From contig NZ_KI913949.1 in NCBI RefSeq assembly GCF_000332095.2, positions 820,466 through 884,465 of the forward strand: 64,000 nt of DNA. Direction: 5' to 3'. The notes under the pieces were generated by a model. It did not search any database, was not told the DNA's origin, and worked only from the letters and a program-made list of their open reading frames with translations. The DNA is from Leptolyngbya sp. PCC 6406 (lineage in GTDB: Bacteria > Cyanobacteriota > Cyanobacteriia > Phormidesmidales > Phormidesmidaceae). Below are positions 18,876-28,124 of the stretch, one piece after another. Made by a program: the position numbers and the translations under genes. Within the stretch, counting starts at the first letter, position 1. The number at the start of each line of letters is the position of its first letter.

Positions 18876-18985
18876 TAGTACGTAAAGGCACAAGTAAGAA
18901 GGCAAAAGGATGAAAAGGAATTCCTTGTCTCACAAGGGCTCCTGCTCCACTAAATGGTCAAGTCATTTATGCCGTCAAGTACTAA
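18876..18985. mobile_element. Small IS630-related inverted-repeat element (MITE-like)
   Basis: It abuts the IS and shares its right TA. The left end is TAGTACGTAAAGGCACAAGT and the right end, read inward, is TAGTACTTGACGGCATAAAT. The right end continues to resemble the left IS end for about 30 bp. At 110 bp and without a gene it would need the IS transposase to move. Confidence 0.6.
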
Positions 18986-19082
18986 GATGCCGAATCCTTG
19001 AAGGTGCAATTCTTGTGGGTCAGGTAAGATGCCTGACTGTGGATAGCCGGGACGGCTATCCCACGTTATTTGATCTCTACTA

Positions 19083-19116
19083 AGTTGTTGTGGGCACGTA
19101 GTTGTTGTGGGCACGT
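19083..19116. repeat. Tandem duplication of 17 bp near the alaS end
   Basis: AGTTGTTGTGGGCACGT is present twice in direct succession, 26 bp downstream of the alaS stop codon. A hairpin GGATAGCCG-GGA-CGGCTATCC lies at about 19041-19061 and could end the alaS transcript, although no T-run is present. Confidence 0.8.
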
Positions 19117-19141
19117 TTCTCTAACTAATCGAGCCACGAGC

Positions 19142-21781
19142 TTACCCAAGGGCGGCTTGAAGCTGTTGCTGAGCTGTTGCCAAAGCCTCCGGTAGCTTCT
19201 CGGGATCGCGACCCCCAGCCTGGGCCAAATTGGGCCGACCGCCGCCGCCGCCGCCACAGAGTTGGGCAATACCACCGATGAACTTACCTGCTTGAAGTTT
19301 TTTGGCCAGGGCCGTGGGGCCAAAGGCGGCGACAAGGCTGACCTTGCCCGCTTCGGGGCTAGAGCCCAGAACTACGGCTCCATCCTCCAGCTTTTGCAGG
19401 AGGCGTTCGGCGGCGGTCTTGAGGGCATCGGCGCTGACGCCCTCAAGTTCTGCGACCAGAACCTTGACGCCGCCAATGGTGTCGGCCTGATCCAGCAATT
19501 GGTCAGATTTGACTACCGCCAGTTCAGCCCGTAGGGTGTCGAGTTCCTTCTGAGCAGTTTTGAGGTTATTTTGGAGCGCAGTGACCCGGTCAGGGAGTTC
19601 CTCCGGCTGCACCTTGAACCGTTCTGCAAGGTCTCGGACTACGGCATCGCGCACATTCAGGTAGGCCAGTACGGCGGGTCCAGCTACGGCCTCAATGCGG
19701 CGAATCCCTGAAGCCACGCCGGTTTCTGAGATGATCTTGAACAGACCAATCTCGGCGGTGTTTCCGACATGGGTACCGCCACACAGCTCCATAGAGACGC
19801 CGGGGAAGTCGATTACCCGGACTTCAGCGCCGTATTTTTCGCCAAACATTGCGATCGCGCCCTTGGCCTTTGCGGCCTCAATGGGCATCACCGCAACTTC
19901 AGCACCATGGCTTTCGGCAATCCAGGTATTGACCTGCTCCTCCACCTGCTGCACCTCCTCTGGTGTCAGGGCACGGGGACAGTTGAAGTCAAACCGCAGG
20001 CGATCAAAATCCACTAGAGAACCCGCCTGGGAGATGTCGTCAGAGACCCGTTTTTTCAGCGCCGCTTGGAGCAGATGGGTGGCGGTGTGGTTCGCCATTA
20101 CCCGCCGCCGACAGGCTCGGTCAATCTGGGCGGTAACTTGAGCCCCCACCGTGGCAGTGCCCCGCTCCACCCGACCTCGATGGAGGAAGAAACCAGATTC
20201 CTTTTGCACATCCTCCACACGAATGACAAAATCTTCCCCCGCCAAGTAACCACGATCGCCTACCTGGCCCCCGGACTCTCCATAAAATGGGGTTTCCGCC
20301 AGCACCACTTGGACTTCAGTTCCCGCCGGGACCGTTTCCCGACCTACCCCATTTACCATCAGCGCCGCCACAGCACTGGTTCCCACCGCTGCATCATACC
20401 CAATAAATTCCGTGGGATGAATAGCATCCGCTAGCCGGTCCAAACTGCCTTGGGCGGTCAGGTCAATGGTTTCGTGGGCGTCCTTAGAGCGTTGACGCTG
20501 CTCCGCCATAGACACCGCAAAGCCCGCCTCATCCACCGTCAACCCCTGCTCCTCGGCGATCTCCTGGGTCAATTCCAAGGGAAAGCCATAGGTGTCGTAG
20601 AGGACAAAGGCATCGGCCCCGGAAATTTGCCCCTGGGCCTGGGCCAGAATTTCCGTTAGCAGCTTTTCCCCCCGCTCCAGGGTTTCCAGGAACCGGGCCT
20701 CTTCCCGATCCAGTTCCGCTGTAATTGCCCCTTCCCGTTCCCGCACATTGGGGAAGGCGGTTTCCGAGAGCTGGATCGCTGCTGCGGCCACCCGACTAAT
20801 GAAGGCTCCTTCGATTCCCAGCAGTCGCCCATGGCGCACCACCCGTCGGATCAGCCGCCGCAGTACGTAGCCCCGGCCCCCATTGGAGGCGGTGATGCCA
20901 TCGGCAACCATGTGGATCACCGCCCGCACGTGATCCCCAATCACCTTCAGGGAAACCTGAGTTTTCTCGTCACTCTGGTAATAATTCAGCCCCGCCAACT
21001 GTGCCGCCGTCTCGATGATGGGGAAGATCAGATCCGTCTCGTAGTTATTGGGTACCCGCTGGAGAATCTGGGCCATGCGCTCCAGACCCATGCCCGTGTC
21101 AATATTCTGGTTTTGCAACGGGGTGAGGTGGCCCTCTGTGTCCCGGTTGTACTGCATGAACACCAGGTTGTAGAACTCGATGAAGCGGCTGTCGTCCTCC
21201 AGATCCAGGTGATCATCCCCCAACTCGGGGTGGAAGTCGTAGTAAATCTCGGAGCAGGGGCCACAGGGTCCCGTGGGGCCAGAGGCCCAAAAGTTATCCT
21301 CTTCCCCCATGCGGATAATGCGGTGGGGAGGGATGCCCACGTGGTCGCGCCAGAGGGCAAAGGCATCGTCGTCATCTCGAAAGACACTGACCACCAACCG
21401 TTCCGGCGGCAACTTGTAGACCTCGGTGGACAGTTCCCAGGCCCATGCGATCGCATCTTTTTTGAAATAGTCGCCGAAGCTAAAGTTGCCCAGCATCTCA
21501 AAAAAGGTGTGGTGACGGGCGGTGCGCCCCACATTCTCGATGTCATTAGTGCGAATACACTTTTGAGAGGTTGTGGCGCGCGGGCTAGGGGCAGGGCGCT
21601 GCCCCAGAAAAATAGGTTTGAAGGGCAGCATCCCCGCGATGGTCAATAATACCGTGGGATCCTCAGGCACCAAGGAGGCACTAGGCTCAATCCGGTGCCC
21701 CTTCGCAGCATAGAACTCTAGGAAGGCTTGGCGAATTGCAGCTCCGCTGGTGACGACGGCAGAAGAGGGGGAGGATACCAT
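19142..21781 (-). CDS. alaS: Alanyl-tRNA synthetase
   Basis: AlaRS charges tRNA-Ala and clears mischarged Ser and Gly. The 879-residue protein has the class II catalytic domain at the N-terminus ([14 protein letters not shown], then [36 protein letters not shown]). The tRNA-recognition region follows, then the editing domain with zinc ligands NHTATHLL and CGGTHVGNT, and a C-Ala domain with the oligo-Gly stretch GGGGGG. Length and order are normal. The start is the ATG at 21781. The gene stands alone, followed by a short duplication and a hairpin. Confidence 0.98.
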   Translation of the reverse strand: MVSSPSSAVVTSGAAIRQAFLEFYAAKGHRIEPSASLVPEDPTVLLTIAGMLPFKPIFLGQRPAPSPRATTSQKCIRTNDIENVGRTARHHTFFEMLGNFSFGDYFKKDAIAWAWELSTEVYKLPPERLVVSVFRDDDDAFALWRDHVGIPPHRIIRMGEEDNFWASGPTGPCGPCSEIYYDFHPELGDDHLDLEDDSRFIEFYNLVFMQYNRDTEGHLTPLQNQNIDTGMGLERMAQILQRVPNNYETDLIFPIIETAAQLAGLNYYQSDEKTQVSLKVIGDHVRAVIHMVADGITASNGGRGYVLRRLIRRVVRHGRLLGIEGAFISRVAAAAIQLSETAFPNVREREGAITAELDREEARFLETLERGEKLLTEILAQAQGQISGADAFVLYDTYGFPLELTQEIAEEQGLTVDEAGFAVSMAEQRQRSKDAHETIDLTAQGSLDRLADAIHPTEFIGYDAAVGTSAVAALMVNGVGRETVPAGTEVQVVLAETPFYGESGGQVGDRGYLAGEDFVIRVEDVQKESGFFLHRGRVERGTATVGAQVTAQIDRACRRRVMANHTATHLLQAALKKRVSDDISQAGSLVDFDRLRFDFNCPRALTPEEVQQVEEQVNTWIAESHGAEVAVMPIEAAKAKGAIAMFGEKYGAEVRVIDFPGVSMELCGGTHVGNTAEIGLFKIISETGVASGIRRIEAVAGPAVLAYLNVRDAVVRDLAERFKVQPEELPDRVTALQNNLKTAQKELDTLRAELAVVKSDQLLDQADTIGGVKVLVAELEGVSADALKTAAERLLQKLEDGAVVLGSSPEAGKVSLVAAFGPTALAKKLQAGKFIGGIAQLCGGGGGGRPNLAQAGGRDPEKLPEALATAQQQLQAALG

Positions 21782-22475
21782 GGGGACTCAACTAGGAACG
21801 GTCAAAGGACAGGATCAAGGAGCTGGATCAACGAACTGGATCAACGAACTGGAAAACCGTACTGGCGGAAAATCTAGCGCCGTACCCTGAAGGAGATGCC
21901 CTTACCCTCCTATTGTGAAGGATAGTTGCCCCTCTCGTGGCACTCTAGGCGGGCTACTCTAGCAAATTTTCCCGGCAAGTGCTGACTTCGCTACAGTGGC
22001 TATGTAGGGTCGCCGCCCCCAGTAGACCTAGCCTGATCCAAATTCATCGCCTGAATCGTACATTCACTTGTATTCGGGAGTTTGTACTCTAGCCCCTCTC
22101 AGAGTCAATTACCCAAATATTCCCTAAGAATCGGCCTATTTTGGGTCATTACCATAGCCATTCCGGGTTCTCCCTGGGACAATCAAAGCTGTAATGAACG
22201 TCGTTAGTGATGCCAATATGGGGCAAACCCGCTTCTTAGATATTGCATATTCCCGAATATCCGCTATTGGAGCCTAATTCGCTGCTGATCAGGGACATTT
22301 CCCTCGCCTTCACCGTAATGGACCCTGGAACTAGAGGACTCTCCTTGGCCGCTTCTGCGTGGTTGAGCTGGGGTATTTCCACTCTGGGATAGGTCCGAGA
22401 TCACAGTGCTAGGCTATCCTGCGAAGTCGTCATTAAGAGACGCCACCACACCCTAAGGGCCGCAGTGAATGGTAT
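21782..22475. other. Intergenic region, 694 bp
   Basis: It separates the divergent alaS and diguanylate cyclase genes. CTGGATCAACGAA occurs 2.4 times in tandem at 21823-21853, just upstream of alaS. No gene, palindrome or RNA motif is recognisable in the rest. Its length would allow a small RNA. Confidence 0.5.
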
Positions 22476-23540
22476 GTGTTCGCCCAAGTCAACCAATCGC
22501 TTCAGTTCATGGATGCATCGGTCTTAATTGTCGGGGCTAAGCCCTTCTGTGATCGCCTGCTCCAGAGGGTACAAGGTTTGGCTAGCAGAACACGATGGCA
22601 GGCAGAGGACGCCGCCACCGCCGTCTCCTTGGCCACTAGGCATCAACCCGATCTAGTTTTGCTGGAAGCCCGTGATCCGGCCAACTGGGAGTTGTGCCAT
22701 GCCCTGCACCGCTATCATTCCCCCTTGAGAATGTATTGCATCCTCATAGATGATTCGGACTTGGGTGCGGCACCCTCGCCCCAAGCGCTCCTCCAATATC
22801 AGGCCCGCCAAATTGCCAAGTCCCTCGCCAGCGGAGCCGATAGCTACCTTTGGTATCCCCTTCTAGGGGATAAATATGCAGAACCTGGCCCTACATCACA
22901 ATCCGCACAATCCGCGTCCCAGGGTACGCAAGCGGGCGTTGCCGATGCCCTAGAAGAACTGTTCCACGCCTATCTCAAGGTGGGGGAAGACCGGGTACGG
23001 GCCTACCGAGAACTCTCCCAGACCAATGATCTTCTCTCTGCGATCGCCCTTGTCGATGCCCTCACTAAATTAGGCAATCGTCGCGCCTTCGACTGGGAAA
23101 TGCCCCGCCAGATTGAGGCTGCTCGCGCTCAGGGGGATGCCTTGAGCTTGCTGATTCTGGACATCGACTATTTCAAAACCATCAACGACCGCTATGGTCA
23201 TTTAGTCGGGGATCAGGTGCTGGAGATGTTTTCGGATCGCCTGCGCCACAATATGCGCTTTTACGAAACCCCCTTTCGCTACGGTGGGGAAGAATTTGTA
23301 GTACTGCTGCAATCTGCCAACCTGGCAGAGGGAGAACGGGCAGGGGAGCGCCTCCGCCGCCTGATTGGAGATGTGCCCTTCATCATTGATGGCACCCAGG
23401 ATCTAGCCCTCACCGTTAGCGTGGGGGTGGGCACCCTTCTGCCCACTGATGATGGAAAGGGCAGAAAACTCCTAGCCCGAGCCGATAGCCATCTACTGAA
23501 GGCTAAAAACGGGGGGCGAAATCGGGTTGTCAGTGGGTGA
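22476..23540 (+). CDS. Diguanylate cyclase with degenerate receiver domain
   Basis: The protein makes cyclic di-GMP from two GTP. The C-terminal GGDEF domain has ALTKLGNRRAFD, LDIDYFKTINDRYGH and the active-site variant GGEEF. The allosteric I-site RxxD is replaced by RFYE at the expected position. The N-terminal 130 residues look like a receiver fold, but the phosphoacceptor Asp is Glu64 (VLLEARD) and the acidic pocket is missing, so phosphorylation is unlikely. The start may be GTG at 22476 or ATG at 22509, which begins MDASVLIVGAK. It stands alone, followed by a dispersed repeat. Confidence 0.9.
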   Translation: MFAQVNQSLQFMDASVLIVGAKPFCDRLLQRVQGLASRTRWQAEDAATAVSLATRHQPDLVLLEARDPANWELCHALHRYHSPLRMYCILIDDSDLGAAPSPQALLQYQARQIAKSLASGADSYLWYPLLGDKYAEPGPTSQSAQSASQGTQAGVADALEELFHAYLKVGEDRVRAYRELSQTNDLLSAIALVDALTKLGNRRAFDWEMPRQIEAARAQGDALSLLILDIDYFKTINDRYGHLVGDQVLEMFSDRLRHNMRFYETPFRYGGEEFVVLLQSANLAEGERAGERLRRLIGDVPFIIDGTQDLALTVSVGVGTLLPTDDGKGRKLLARADSHLLKAKNGGRNRVVSG

Positions 23541-23542
23541 TA

Positions 23543-23610
23543 CGGGCAGGCTAACTCCCTGGGAGTGGCTTCGCCAACGCCTTTCTTGAATGCCGTTAGG
23601 CTATACACCC
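23543..23610 (+). repeat. Dispersed 68-bp repeat, family D, copy 1
   Basis: The segment CGGGCAGGCTAACT...GTTAGGCTAT is nearly identical to 50096-50163, differing at a handful of positions. It lies just after the diguanylate cyclase stop codon. No internal gene is present. Confidence 0.85.
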
Positions 23611-23717
23611 CATCACTCCCCCACTCCCCGCCATAGGCTAAGATGTCAATAATTTCAAACAGGGGTTGCCTAAACGACTTCTGTCTGAGCCCAAGCCCTT
23701 GTACGAACTGAAAGTCC

Positions 23718-24365
23718 ATGACCTCCTACGCTACTTCCACCGTCCGTGCCGATATGGGAGAACTGCGCCGCCTGCGGAGCCTGTTGCCACCGGAACTCCA
23801 GAGTTGGGTAACGGTAGAAGCGGCTACGGATGTGACGCCGCCCCTGATCACGAGTGAAGAACTGGGTAAGGATCAGGTGGAAATTCAGGTTGACTTGGCA
23901 AAGTGGGAAGGCTTGGCTCTCGACCAGCGCAACCTGATGTTCTGGCATGAGGTGGGCCGTATTCAAAACGACACGATCCCCCGTGATGGATGGGAAATGG
24001 CGGCTCTGGCCATTGGTCTGGGGGGTGCTATTGGGGAACTCTGGGTCCAAGATGGGCTGCTGTTGATCTTGGCCCTGGCCCTCTGTAGCTTCTCTGGCTG
24101 GCGACTCTATCGCCGCAACAATCCCCAAAAGACCCTGGTGGAAGATATTGACGCCGACGAACGGGCAATCGCGATCGCAACTCGCTTTGGCTATACCCTG
24201 CCCAATGCCTATAAGAGTTTGGGCAGTGCCCTCAAGACCCTCATCGAGCAGACCCCCAAGAAGCGCAAGCGGGATCAATATATTAAGCGTCTAGACGCTC
24301 TAAAAAAGAGCGCCGCCAAAGCTAAGGACCGAGTCCGGAGTAGTGAGCCCCGGCCTGCCTACTAA
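23718..24365 (+). CDS. DUF3318 domain protein
   Basis: A 215-residue cyanobacterial protein of unknown function. The N-terminal part carries the family pattern ELRRLRSLLPPELQSWV and a FWHEVGRIQ segment. Two adjacent hydrophobic stretches lie at about residues 93-120 and could be a membrane hairpin. The C-terminus is strongly basic (TPKKRKRDQYIKRLDALKKS) and ends in RSSEPRPAY. It converges with the ABC-class ATPase gene, with only 12 bp between the stops. The FWHE motif looks like a relic zinc peptidase motif, but no second ligand is evident. Confidence 0.85.
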   Translation: MTSYATSTVRADMGELRRLRSLLPPELQSWVTVEAATDVTPPLITSEELGKDQVEIQVDLAKWEGLALDQRNLMFWHEVGRIQNDTIPRDGWEMAALAIGLGGAIGELWVQDGLLLILALALCSFSGWRLYRRNNPQKTLVEDIDADERAIAIATRFGYTLPNAYKSLGSALKTLIEQTPKKRKRDQYIKRLDALKKSAAKAKDRVRSSEPRPAY

Positions 24366-24377
24366 GAGATTTCCAAC

Positions 24378-26102
24378 CTAAATCACGACCTGAAGCGTCC
24401 TCAATCGATTGAGGGCCGCTGCCAGTTCTAGGGCACGGAAGTAGACCAGATCCCCTCGCCGCCGATCATCTAGGCAATCTAGTCCCTGGGTTTTTAGATC
24501 GGCCAGTACCGCGTCTAGAACTCCTGCCAGTGGTTTCTGGCCGTCGAGGTAATGGCGCTGGGCATGGACAATGGCCACCGCGATCGCGCGCGCCTGTCCC
24601 GGTTCCACCAATTGCTCCACCGCCGACAGGTCAATCTCCTCCGTGCCAAAGCGAATCTCATCGGTAGAGCGGACCTTTAACTTCACGTCCCGTTTGCCCT
24701 GACTGGGGTCGATACCCTGGGGTCGGATACGACGGGGGGTGAGACGGCCAAAGTGCAGCCCGCCTTCGGTCGCACGGTCGGTGCGATATTTGGCTGCAAT
24801 GGCTTGGGCTTGGGCCGTAACGTCCTGGGGCACGTAGCTATCTAGGGCGATGACCGTATCCGCCATATCAAAGTAATCACCGCTGCCCCCCATCACCAGA
24901 ACGGTAGAGACGCCGTGATCCCCCCACAATTGCCGAACCTTGTCTACAAAGGGGGTAATGGGCTCCCGATCCTTGGCAATCAACGCCTGCATCCGGCGAT
25001 CGCGAATCATGAAATTCGTCGCCGATGTATCTTCATCCACCAGTAACACCTTGGCCCCGACCTCTAGCGCTTCCATAATGTTGGCCGCTTGGGACGTACT
25101 ACCGCTGGCATTGGAGGTGGAAAAGGCGCAGGTGGATTTACCCTGGGGCAAGTGATTGATAAAGGGGGAGATATCCACGCCAGTAACACTGCGACCATCC
25201 TCCGCCCGCACCTTAAAGGCACTGGGATCCGCCACTACATACTCCCGGCCATCCCCTGGGATATGGTTGTAAATCCCCATCTCCAGTGCCTTTAGCAGCG
25301 TAGACTTGCCGTGGTAGCCACCGCCGACAATTAACGTAATGCCTTGGGGGATACCCATGCCGGTGATACGCCCACCGTTGGGCAGGTCCACCATCACTCG
25401 CAGCGACTCCGGTGACTGGAAGGGTGTTGCCGCTTCTAGTAGGGGCCGCTCATCCACCCCACTGCGGCGGGGTAAAATCGCCCCATCCGCCACAAAGGCC
25501 ACCAGCCCTAAAGTTTCTAGGTGCGATCGCAACCAATCCCCATCCTCGATCACGGTGACATGGCGCTCAATTTCCGATGCAGATAGACTGCCATAACAGG
25601 CCGTGGCCAGCACGATGTCGGGCACATCTTCCCCCAACAGTTCCGCCGCCTGCCTGCCTACAATGCGGCGACCAAAGGCCGGGAGCCCCACGGTGAAACG
25701 GAGTTCTACCCCCGCCTCTGATACCTGGGCAGCACTGCGGCCCAGCACCGCTTGAGAAGGCCGGACGATTTCAATCAGGCCACTTTTGCCCGATCCCCGT
25801 CGAGGGGATGGTCCTCGGGTCGCCTGATAAAACTGGCGGGTGAGATAGTCCGCCAGCGCTACGGCCCGACTGGAGTTACGGTACAGATCTGTCGGAAACT
25901 GGGCCACTGACTGGGGAATCCAGACCCGTGCCTGACTGGGGGCAGCGAAGGGATCCCCCTGGATATAGTCCAGATATAGGGTAAAGTCGCCGCAGTCGTA
26001 GGCTCCCTGAAGAGACTTGTAAGCTTTGTAGCTTTGGCCATCGAGGCCCAGCAGAAGGCTTCGGAGTTGGTCTTGGGACAATAGAGTCAAAGCAGTACTC
26101 AA
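24378..26102 (-). CDS. Predicted ATPase of the ABC class (PF09818-type)
   Basis: The 574-residue protein matches the ABC_ATPase family. There is a Walker A loop in IVGGGYHGKSTLLKALEMG (about residue 260), ABC-like signature residues in the middle, and a Walker B segment AKVLLVDEDTSATNFM. The N-terminal third is specific to the family and has no transmembrane segment, so it is not a transporter. The biochemical role of the family is not established; nucleic-acid transactions have been proposed. The gene is convergent with DUF3318 and is followed upstream by a large inverted repeat. Confidence 0.88.
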   Translation of the reverse strand: MSTALTLLSQDQLRSLLLGLDGQSYKAYKSLQGAYDCGDFTLYLDYIQGDPFAAPSQARVWIPQSVAQFPTDLYRNSSRAVALADYLTRQFYQATRGPSPRRGSGKSGLIEIVRPSQAVLGRSAAQVSEAGVELRFTVGLPAFGRRIVGRQAAELLGEDVPDIVLATACYGSLSASEIERHVTVIEDGDWLRSHLETLGLVAFVADGAILPRRSGVDERPLLEAATPFQSPESLRVMVDLPNGGRITGMGIPQGITLIVGGGYHGKSTLLKALEMGIYNHIPGDGREYVVADPSAFKVRAEDGRSVTGVDISPFINHLPQGKSTCAFSTSNASGSTSQAANIMEALEVGAKVLLVDEDTSATNFMIRDRRMQALIAKDREPITPFVDKVRQLWGDHGVSTVLVMGGSGDYFDMADTVIALDSYVPQDVTAQAQAIAAKYRTDRATEGGLHFGRLTPRRIRPQGIDPSQGKRDVKLKVRSTDEIRFGTEEIDLSAVEQLVEPGQARAIAVAIVHAQRHYLDGQKPLAGVLDAVLADLKTQGLDCLDDRRRGDLVYFRALELAAALNRLRTLQVVI

Positions 26103-26137
26103 AAATCAACACAAAAATCAACAACTAGAGAACCCAG

Positions 26138-26216
26138 CGTAGGCTGGGTCCAGGTACGCCGACCCAGCTGACATAAGGCGGTATCCCTCTAACTGGGTCA
26201 ATGGACCCAGCCTACG
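26138..26216. repeat. Long nested inverted repeat
   Basis: CGTAGGCTGGGTCCA and TGGACCCAGCCTACG form a perfect 15-bp stem across 49 bases. Inside, GACCCAG (26161-26167) and CTGGGTC (26193-26199) form a second stem. A further partial copy GCGTAGGCTGGGGC follows near 26229. The structure lies between the divergent ATPase and secreted-protein genes. Confidence 0.85.
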
Positions 26217-26382
26217 GTATGGGGGTGAGCGTAGGCTGGGGCTCCCCTCACTCCCTCACCCCCATACCCTGATCTAGATCACAGGGAATCGGAGAAAAGA
26301 TCATAGGGGAAATTCCGGTCCATCACTGGAAAATCCGGGGTAGGGGTTGATATTAATAACGTCCCCCTCCGAAGCCCTCCTC

Positions 26383-26904
26383 ATGCTGTGCCCTGTCCCC
26401 CACTCCCCCTTGGCTTCCCGTCCCTTGGTCACCCCCGTTCTAGCCCGACTGAAGCGCCCCCTAGCACTCCTGGCCCTGGGTCTTGGGCTGTTGGCGACTG
26501 GCCCTATCACCTCCAGCGCAGTGGCTCAAACCTCAGCATCCCCTTCAATCCTGGCGGATGGCACCTACCTCTATGGTGAAGCGCCAGAAGCGGGACAGCA
26601 CGGCTCCACTTATATTGTGATGCAGGTGAAAAATGGACAGGCGACGGGAGCCTTCTACATGCCCGCCTCCTCCTTCGACTGCTTTCACGGTCAGGTGAGG
26701 GCCACCACCCTCACCGCCACTATCATCAACAGCTATGATCAAACCGCCTACGACTACGCCCTCGCCTTTAGCGGCGAAAGTGCGATCGCGGCAGTGGGCG
26801 GTGGGGCTCCTACCCTTACCCTAGATGGCTTCCACGCCATCAACACCCTCAGCAACCTAGACCATGAGGTTCTGGCCACCTGTCAGGCCATCCTACCCCG
26901 CTAG
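26383..26904 (+). CDS. Secreted hypothetical protein
   Basis: I do not recognise a named family. The 173-residue product has an N-terminal signal peptide (basic residues, LALLALGLGLLATG core, cleavage likely after SSAVAQ) and a mature part with DGTYLYGEAPEAG, GSTYIVMQV and GAFYMPASSFDCFHG. The mature part is beta-rich and has two Cys that could form a disulfide in the periplasm. Similar small exported proteins are common in cyanobacteria. The ATG at 26383 is preferred to an in-frame TTG at 26347. It precedes mtnB by 29 bp in the same direction. Confidence 0.7.
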   Translation: MLCPVPHSPLASRPLVTPVLARLKRPLALLALGLGLLATGPITSSAVAQTSASPSILADGTYLYGEAPEAGQHGSTYIVMQVKNGQATGAFYMPASSFDCFHGQVRATTLTATIINSYDQTAYDYALAFSGESAIAAVGGGAPTLTLDGFHAINTLSNLDHEVLATCQAILPR

Positions 26905-26933
26905 GACTGCCCCAATCTGGCAATCGACTCCCT

Positions 26934-27554
26934 ATGCTCCACAACCCCGATCCCCGCATTGCCCTCAGTTGGGTTATTCAAGACATCCACCGACGGGGCT
27001 GGGCCACGGGCACAGGCGGCAACTTCAGTGCCGTCCTAGGACGATATCCCCTACGGTTGCTCATGGCCCCCAGCGGCGTAGATAAAGGACTGGTGCAGCC
27101 CCAAGATCTGATTGAGGTGGATGCCCAGGCCCAAGTTATCGGGGGCTCGGGTAAAGCTTCGGCAGAAACCTTACTCCACCTGGCTATTGTTAAGGAAAGG
27201 GGGGCCGGGGCCGTCCTCCATACCCACTCAGTCTTTAACACCCTGCTGTCGATGCACTATGCGCCCCAAGGTGAGATTGCGATCGCGGGCTATGAAATGC
27301 TTAAGGGCCTAGAGGGTGTTACCACCCACAACATCACGGTAGCGCTCCCGATTGTGCCCAATAGTCAAGATATGGCAGAGATCAGCCAAACTGTACGTGC
27401 CTTACTACAACAGCCGACACCGCCCTATGGCATCCTGCTGGCAGGCCACGGCCTCTACACCTGGGGTAAAACCCTGTTCCAAGCCCGTCGCCACCTCGAA
27501 ATCCTCGAATTTCTCTTGGAACTGACTTACCGCAAGCTGACCCTCATTCACTAA
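26934..27554 (+). CDS. mtnB: Methylthioribulose-1-phosphate dehydratase
   Basis: MtnB dehydrates 5-methylthioribulose 1-phosphate in the methionine salvage pathway. The 206-residue protein belongs to the class II aldolase fold. TGTGGNFS near residue 28 binds the phosphate, Zn ligands are His96 and His98 in LHTHS and His172 in AGHGLYTWG. The length is normal for MtnB. A fuculose-phosphate aldolase is the main alternative, but the pattern GNFSA...APSGVDKG fits MtnB better. No other salvage gene lies in the window. It probably shares a transcript with the secreted protein upstream. Confidence 0.92.
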   Translation: MLHNPDPRIALSWVIQDIHRRGWATGTGGNFSAVLGRYPLRLLMAPSGVDKGLVQPQDLIEVDAQAQVIGGSGKASAETLLHLAIVKERGAGAVLHTHSVFNTLLSMHYAPQGEIAIAGYEMLKGLEGVTTHNITVALPIVPNSQDMAEISQTVRALLQQPTPPYGILLAGHGLYTWGKTLFQARRHLEILEFLLELTYRKLTLIH

Positions 27555-28124
27555 GAGCAGGTTTCCATCAGTCGGTTTTCAGCCCCCGCTTAAGCCCAGT
27601 CCGATGACTCTTTTTGATGGGACTTAACATTTGTTATAAGTTACACAAAATATACAGTCCGCCACGAGACGTTAGATGGTGATCTGGTCCCCAGGAAGAT
27701 GTGCTCGAAATCACAATGCTTTCAAGGCTTGGGGCGAAAATCGAAGGCCCCGAAACAGTACAAATGAACTTTGCAAAACCCCACCTCTTTAGGGTCTAAA
27801 GGGGGCTGATGATGCTCTTGAGGACTGGTACCTATCTAGGAGGAACGGCTACAATCGTGGAGGTCCAGCCAAAGCTGCTCAACCTCATCTGACACAGGGT
27901 GTTTATCTGCGACAGGAGACAGGCACAGTTCGGCTTAATTTTTAGAGTTTTCGGCTTAGCTCAGATATTTTTCTCGGCCAGCGTTATTTACAGGATTGAC
28001 GCTTTGCTGAGTTTACGCTTGTTTCTTGACTTGCCCTGGCAACAGTGGCCCGTCAAAATTTGGGAGTGCTAAGCTGAAGGACCTTTACGACTCAGGAATC
28101 ACGAAGGAGCACGAGGAACGCGGC
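27555..28124. other. Long leader region of sigA
   Basis: The 570 bp between mtnB and sigA hold no convincing gene. An AT-rich stretch with CTTAACATTTGTTATAAG and ACACAAAATATACAG at 27624-27660 looks promoter-like, which would give sigA a long 5' untranslated leader. An in-frame extension upstream to 28026 exists but lacks the family's conserved N-terminus. Confidence 0.5.

Larger units (their letters stand above)
17583..18877 (+). mobile_element. IS630-family insertion sequence with TA ends
   Basis: The left end begins TAGTACTGGGTGGCTGAAAT and the right end, read inward, begins TAGTACTGCTTGGCGGAAGT. The two are imperfect terminal inverted repeats. The element starts and ends with TA, the duplicated target of IS630/Tc1-mariner transposons, and is about 1.3 kb. 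It carries one transposase gene split into two frames at a C10 run. Two smaller elements with related ends occur at 18876-18985 and 55702-55983. Confidence 0.88.

Noticed and set aside
28026..28124. In-frame N-terminal extension of SigA
   Set aside because: The known cyanobacterial start MTQAN with GAGGA lies at 28125; the upstream codons lack similarity.
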